Positions 24,212 through 27,894 of a DNA stretch of 27,894 nt are shown here, in pieces. Position 1 is the first letter of the stretch. Every line of letters begins with the position of its first letter. Position numbers and translations under genes: made by a program. Source of the stretch: Pseudomonadota bacterium (GTDB taxonomy: Bacteria; Desulfobacterota; Desulfovibrionia; Desulfovibrionales; Desulfovibrionaceae); NCBI GenBank assembly GCA_023450535.1, contig JAEXGX010000154.1:1-27894 (forward strand). Direction: 5' to 3'. The notes below the pieces were generated by a model. That model was given only the letters and a program-made list of their open reading frames with translations, made no database searches and was not told where the DNA came from.

Positions 24212-24586
24212 TTATTCCTGGCAGAGTTTTTCGTAATCAGCCGCAGACAGCAGGCCAGCGGGTTGGGCGGACAACTTCACGCGCACCATCCAGCCCTGCT
24301 CATACGGAGAGTGGTTGAGTAATTCGGGGGTATCGTTCAGCGATTCGTTCACGGCAATGACTTCGCCTTCTACCGGAGAATACAGGTCACTGGCTGCCTT
24401 TACGGATTCAACCACGCCCATTTCCTGCCCGGCGGCAAGCTTGTCACCCACGGCGGGCAGTTCAACATACGTAATATCACCTAAAGAGTGCTGGGCGTGA
24501 TCCGTGATTCCGAGGACGGCTTCATCGCCTTCCACGCGCACCCATTCATGAGATTCGGCATACAGAAGATTGGTGGGGTTACTCAT
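24212..24586 (-). CDS. gcvH: glycine cleavage H-protein (lipoyl carrier)
   Basis: A small cytoplasmic carrier whose lipoyl arm shuttles the aminomethyl group between the P-, T- and L-proteins. It has 124 residues, normal for the family. The lipoylation site is Lys63 in MGVVESVKAASDLYSP, followed by VEGEVIAVNESL, the classic H-protein signature. A GGAGAA ribosome site precedes the ATG at 24586. It lies between gcvT and gcvPA in one operon. No lipoate ligase, lipoyl synthase or dihydrolipoamide dehydrogenase is in the window, so those functions must come from elsewhere. Confidence 0.97.
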   Translation of the reverse strand: MSNPTNLLYAESHEWVRVEGDEAVLGITDHAQHSLGDITYVELPAVGDKLAAGQEMGVVESVKAASDLYSPVEGEVIAVNESLNDTPELLNHSPYEQGWMVRVKLSAQPAGLLSAADYEKLCQE

Positions 24587-24613
24587 TGTCGTTCTCCATA
24601 ATCAGGTTTGCAT

Positions 24614-24629
24614 GCCGCCCGGGGGCGGC
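24614..24629 (-). other. GC-rich hairpin between gcvT and gcvH
   Basis: Seven-base arms GCCGCCC/GGGCGGC around a GG loop in the 66-base gap. No T-run follows on the minus strand. Like the hairpin after gcvH, it may mark an RNA processing or stability site. Confidence 0.4.
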
Positions 24630-24652
24630 CGCGTCATTTTTTGCGAGAGAGA

Positions 24653-25735
24653 TTAAAATTTCATGCGCGCGGTGCCGTTCTTGTAGAACGGCAAATCCGT
24701 CTTTATCGCGGGTAGTGCGCTACGGCCAGACATAAGCTCGAAGGCGTCGCGGTCGGCGTATTCTTTATCGACATAGGCAAGCGCCACGGCATAGCCCAGC
24801 GAGGGGGCAAAGGAGCCACTGGTCACCTTGCCGATGACAGTACTTTCACCCGGTAGGGCCACGGTATCGCCGTTGCGTACGGTGCGGCGGCCTTCAAGCT
24901 TCAGGGGCACAAGAACCTGTGCCCTGACTTTTTTGGCCTGTTCATGCCCCACATAGGGAGCAGTGCTGGTGAGCATGCCGCCCATGCCAGCTTCCGCCGG
25001 AGTATGCTCGGTGTCGAGTTCATGACCATACAGGGCCAGCCCGCATTCCAGCCGCAGCGTATCGCGTGCGCCGAGTCCGGCGGGTTTGACGCGTTCGTCT
25101 TCAAGCAAGGCGATCCACAGCGCTTCGGCCATGTCGCGAGGGGGGTACAGTTCGTATCCGAGTTCTCCGGTATACCCCGTGCGGCTCACCCGCAGGGGAG
25201 TTCCCCGAAATTCGCATTCGCGGAAGGAAAAATAGCCGAGATCATGGAAATTTTGCCCCAGCAGTTTTTCCAGAACGGCAAGGGACGCGGGGCCTTGCAG
25301 ATCAACTTTGCCCATACTGGGGGAAATATCGCTCACCATACCAGGTACGCGTGAGGACAATGCAGCGAAGTCGCCTTCGGCGCAGGCGGCGTTGACTACG
25401 AGGAAGAATTTGTCCGCTCCCATACGGTAGATGATAAGATCATCCAGCACGCCGCCCTTTTCATTGAGCAAGAAGCCATAGCGGCATTTGCCTTCCTTGA
25501 GCGTGTCAAGATTGTGGGTCACGGCGCGGGCCAGTTTTTCGGCGGCCCCTTCGCCTTCAAGCATGAACTGCCCCATATGGCAGATATCGAAAACCGATGC
25601 GGCGCTTCTGGTGTGGTTGTGTTCCGCCAGAATGCCCTCGTACTGGATGGGCATATCCCATCCGGCGAAGGGGGCCATTTTCGCCCCGTGGCTCCTGTGC
25701 CAGGAGGCAAGCGGCGTTTCTCGCATTTCGGACAC
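24653..25735 (-). CDS. gcvT: glycine cleavage T-protein (aminomethyltransferase)
   Basis: Transfers the methylene group from H-protein to tetrahydrofolate, releasing ammonia and making 5,10-methylene-THF. The 360-residue protein begins RETPLASWHRSHGAKMAPFAGWDMPIQY, broken here only for length, the typical T-protein start, and carries SVFDICHMGQ, KVDLQGPAS and RTGYTGELGYELYP. The start is the GTG at 25735, six bases from AAGGAG; an ATG nine bases later is too far from that site. It is the first gene of gcvT-H-PA-PB. I found no glycine riboswitch motif in the leader. Confidence 0.96.
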   Translation of the reverse strand: MSEMRETPLASWHRSHGAKMAPFAGWDMPIQYEGILAEHNHTRSAASVFDICHMGQFMLEGEGAAEKLARAVTHNLDTLKEGKCRYGFLLNEKGGVLDDLIIYRMGADKFFLVVNAACAEGDFAALSSRVPGMVSDISPSMGKVDLQGPASLAVLEKLLGQNFHDLGYFSFRECEFRGTPLRVSRTGYTGELGYELYPPRDMAEALWIALLEDERVKPAGLGARDTLRLECGLALYGHELDTEHTPAEAGMGGMLTSTAPYVGHEQAKKVRAQVLVPLKLEGRRTVRNGDTVALPGESTVIGKVTSGSFAPSLGYAVALAYVDKEYADRDAFELMSGRSALPAIKTDLPFYKNGTARMKF

Positions 25736-25870
25736 GGAAAACTCCTTGCGAAAAAGAAAAAGGTGGCTGTAGAAACTCCCCGACTAAATACGGCAGAAAC
25801 GCGCCGGAGTAAACAGGGGAAAAGCATATGGGGCGATCCGTATCAGACCGGAGCGGACTTTTTAATAGGG

Positions 25871-25900
25871 AATGAGCGCCCTTTGCAAAGGGCGCTCATT
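25871..25900. terminator. perfect 30-base palindrome after the TAXI receptor gene
   Basis: Fifteen-base arms (AATGAGCGCCCTTTG and complement) with a GC-rich middle, about 32 bases after the receptor stop codon on the minus strand. No proper T-run follows, so it may be an inefficient terminator or a 3' stabiliser. It separates the receptor gene from the gcv operon. Confidence 0.55.
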
Positions 25901-25932
25901 TCTGCGATTGAAAACGTCTCAAAACCAATTTC

Positions 25933-26910
25933 TTACTTCATGCAGCCGACTTCCCGGTAGTATTTTGCCGCGCCCGGATGCAGTTCAACGGGCAGATCTC
26001 TGCAGATCGTTTCAGGGGTGATGGTGTCCCAGGCCGGGAGAGCCGTGGCTATATCCTTTCCGCCTTCGACCAGTGCCCGGGCCAGTTTGTAGGCCAGATC
26101 GTCGGGCAGCTTCTTGTCGATGGTCAAACCGGTAGGAGCGATGACGGTTACCACGTCGCGTCCCATGAAACCTCCATAGTAATCGGAGGGAATGACGCCG
26201 CGCATGAGACCGTACTTTTCCGTAACTTTGGCGATGACGTCCTCATCCACGTCGAGGAAACGCAGCTTCGTGGTCTTGAGCAGCTCTTGATAACGGAAGG
26301 CCTCGCCTGGACCGGTAAAACAATCGACGTCAAGCTGGCCTTCCTGAAGCATGGAGGTAGCTTCGGGATTGGTCAGGCCGTAAATGGTCCCCCCCCATTG
26401 CTGGATGTCTTTCTTGGTTGCTCCGTAGGCTTCCAATATCCAGCGGGTGAAGAGTTCCGCATTTCCGCCGACCTTTGATCCATAATTGATACGCACGGGC
26501 ATTTTCTGCTCGACGATTTGCCGGATGGACGTGATGTTTCTGGCGGCGGGTACGACGAAGTAACAGCGGGTGATATCGTTCAGGTTGCCCAGAGCGCGCA
26601 CGTCAATGGGGCTCTTGTATGGCTCGATGCCGTCATGGGCGGCTTTCATGATCGCATTGGCGGTGATGCCAATGGCGCTCTGCCCTCGATCCACGCGGAT
26701 CACATTGGCGATGCCGCCGCCGGGAAACAACGAAGTGTCAAGATCCGGGTACAGGTCGGAGATAACCTTGGCGTAGGCTCCGAGCCCCACATACCATGCG
26801 CCCCCCGCCGGGGAAGCAGCGATATCCACCTTGGTCTTTGCGTCCGCTCCTGCCGGAAGTAAGGCAAAACAAAAAGCCAGCCCCAAAGAGAGATATTTTT
26901 TCATCAACAT
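25933..26910 (-). CDS. TAXI-family TRAP transporter solute-binding protein
   Basis: A periplasmic receptor that captures a solute, probably an organic acid, for a TRAP transporter. The 325-residue protein has a signal peptide MLMKKYLSLGLAFCFALLP with likely cleavage after AGADA near residue 24. The mature part begins with IAASPAGGAWYVGLGAYAKV, a TAXI receptor hallmark, followed by SLFPGGGIANVIRV and YGSKVGGNAELFTRW. The start at 26910 has GAGGAA eight bases upstream; an ATG two codons later is also possible. The amidohydrolase-like gene ends 13 bases upstream, so the two are co-transcribed. No permease subunit is visible in the window; it may lie beyond the right edge. Confidence 0.9.
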   Translation of the reverse strand: MLMKKYLSLGLAFCFALLPAGADAKTKVDIAASPAGGAWYVGLGAYAKVISDLYPDLDTSLFPGGGIANVIRVDRGQSAIGITANAIMKAAHDGIEPYKSPIDVRALGNLNDITRCYFVVPAARNITSIRQIVEQKMPVRINYGSKVGGNAELFTRWILEAYGATKKDIQQWGGTIYGLTNPEATSMLQEGQLDVDCFTGPGEAFRYQELLKTTKLRFLDVDEDVIAKVTEKYGLMRGVIPSDYYGGFMGRDVVTVIAPTGLTIDKKLPDDLAYKLARALVEGGKDIATALPAWDTITPETICRDLPVELHPGAAKYYREVGCMK

Positions 26911-26923
26911 GGACAGTTCCTCA

Positions 26924-27769
26924 TTACATTACATTATTCAGAGACAGTTTGAGAAGTCGGGCCGCGTTCTGGTAAAGCAGCTTGGGCAGGACGTCTTCAT
27001 TGAACAGTGAACGAAATTTGTTCAGACTGTCCTCAATGGGCATGAGCGGGTAGGCCGAACCGAACAGAAAGCGATCCTGCATGAAGGTGTTGGCCGCTGC
27101 GACATAGTCTTGCGCTCCCGGTGCGTTCATGAGGTACATGTCGGGGCAGAGGTAGATGTTGTCTTGCCAGAAACATGTGCCGAGAATCTGCGTGACCCAC
27201 GGCCAGCCGCCGTGGGAAACCATGAAGTTGATGTTCGGGAAATCACGGGCAAGGCGGCTGATGATTACCGGGTTGCTGTAAGAGACGTCAGGCCCGGCGC
27301 GCCCGCCCAACATAATGATGACGGGAATGGCGTGTTCCGCGCAAACTTCATAGATGGGGTAAAGGCGGCGGTCATCGCCGTACCAGGGGTCGGGCATGGC
27401 TCCCGGTTCAAGAGAAATGCCTTTGAGGGGGCCGTTGACGACGAAGCGATCAATATCCGCCAGGGCCTGTGCGCGATCCGCCCCGTTGATCCCGGCGATG
27501 CCGACAAAGCGCCCGCCGAAGTGTTCCACCATATCCACAATGTCCTGATTGGGGATGTTGTAGCGGAAATGCCCGTTACGTCCTGTGGCTATGGCGCAGT
27601 TGATGCCGGCGCGGTCCATTTCTTCCAGCATGAGCTTTTCTGATTTCTGCTGGACGGAAGGAGGGGAAACCATGCCAAGTTTGGCGCTGAAGACCTTGTT
27701 GCCCTCCGGGCTGGCGAATTGTTGCAGGAAGCCCTTGTAGGCGGGTCTGAGCCGTGCATCAATAATCAT
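26924..27769 (-). CDS. amidohydrolase-2-like TIM-barrel protein lacking most metal ligands
   Basis: A cytoplasmic 281-residue protein with the amidohydrolase_2 (ACMSD-like) layout: MIIDARLRP at the N-terminus, IAGINGADRAQALADIDRF, GISLEPGAM, MVSHGGWPWV and RFLFGSAYPLMP. In that family the metal is held by HxH, a mid-barrel His, a second His and an Asp. Here HxH is RLR (6-8), the mid-barrel position is Met153 (VIIMLGG), the Asp of GSDYP is Ala239, and only His186 remains. It may therefore be metal-free or work differently. The ATG at 27769, six bases from AAGGAG, is chosen over the TTG at 27775. It is co-transcribed with the TAXI receptor gene 13 bases downstream. Substrate unknown. Confidence 0.8.
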   Translation of the reverse strand: MIIDARLRPAYKGFLQQFASPEGNKVFSAKLGMVSPPSVQQKSEKLMLEEMDRAGINCAIATGRNGHFRYNIPNQDIVDMVEHFGGRFVGIAGINGADRAQALADIDRFVVNGPLKGISLEPGAMPDPWYGDDRRLYPIYEVCAEHAIPVIIMLGGRAGPDVSYSNPVIISRLARDFPNINFMVSHGGWPWVTQILGTCFWQDNIYLCPDMYLMNAPGAQDYVAAANTFMQDRFLFGSAYPLMPIEDSLNKFRSLFNEDVLPKLLYQNAARLLKLSLNNVM

Positions 27770-27802
27770 GTGCAACTCCTTGAGTTGGGGTGAAAGGCGT
27801 GA

Positions 27803-27894
27803 TTATTCCTCGTCCGTGAAGAAGCAGACGGCTTCCGGCACGGGAATGGGGTCCCGGCGGTTGTGCAGATATTGTTCCACCGCAATGACGCCCA
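27803..27894 (-). CDS. C-terminal end of an unidentified protein (partial)
   Basis: An open minus-strand frame runs from the right edge to a TAA at 27803-27805. It encodes the last 29 residues, including GVIAVEQYLHNRRDP and PVPEAVCFFTDEE. The stop lies about 33 bases before the amidohydrolase-like ATG, so it is probably an upstream gene of the same operon. The fragment is hydrophilic, with no membrane segment, which argues against the end of a TRAP permease, but it is too short to identify. Confidence 0.5.
   Translation of the reverse strand, partial: GVIAVEQYLHNRRDPIPVPEAVCFFTDEE

Noticed and set aside
25736..25932. Possible glycine riboswitch before gcvT
   Set aside because: I searched the leader by eye for the conserved glycine aptamer core and found only a palindrome belonging to the preceding gene's 3' end.

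Overview
The window is about 27.9 kb of compact, moderately GC-rich bacterial DNA. It is dominated by central carbon, acetate and one-carbon genes, nearly all on the minus strand. The gene set suggests an anaerobic sulfate- or sulfite-reducing member of the Desulfovibrionaceae: a single-chain pyruvate:ferredoxin oxidoreductase (PFOR), a Pta-AckA pair close to it, a four-gene glycine cleavage operon with split P-protein, and a TAXI-type TRAP receptor. I could not search a database, so the taxon is an inference and no species is claimed.

Left part (1-10165, all minus strand). From the left edge: the N-terminal 356 residues of a glutamine-dependent-type NAD synthase (nadE) whose amidase domain seems to lack its catalytic residues; dapB for lysine and cell-wall synthesis; a dense hairpin cluster; ackA and pta, which convert acetyl-CoA to acetate with ATP gain; a LysE/RhtB amino-acid exporter; and PFOR, which makes the acetyl-CoA. 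In Desulfovibrio vulgaris the PFOR, pta and ackA genes flank a lactate permease and lactate dehydrogenase module. Here only a LysE exporter sits between them.

Middle part (10166-17114). An AT-rich divergent region separates PFOR from a plus-strand gene for a divergent YbjQ/DUF74-like protein. A MarR-type regulator and an isochorismatase-family hydrolase follow on the plus strand. A gene-free stretch of about 390 bases holds a perfect 52-base palindrome and a second hairpin. Acetyl-CoA synthetase (acs) is next on the minus strand, then a tightly coupled pair: an Fsr-like MFS transporter followed by agmatinase (speB).

Right part (17115-27894). A plus-strand EmrA-EmrB-TetR drug-efflux operon has a clear promoter with a TetR-style inverted repeat at its start site. 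It ends in a bidirectional terminator that contains the tetR stop codon. Convergent with it is the minus-strand glycine cleavage operon gcvT-gcvH-gcvPA-gcvPB. At the right edge are a TAXI periplasmic receptor, an amidohydrolase-fold protein lacking most canonical metal ligands, and the last codons of an unidentified gene.

Together the genes describe pyruvate to acetyl-CoA to acetate flux (PFOR, Pta, AckA), acetate re-activation (Acs) and glycine/one-carbon exchange (Gcv). I saw no tRNA, rRNA, CRISPR array, insertion sequence or phage gene. No clear previously undescribed multi-gene system stands out. The most unusual items are the two enzyme-fold proteins with missing catalytic or metal residues (NadE and the amidohydrolase) and the families of shared intergenic palindromes.
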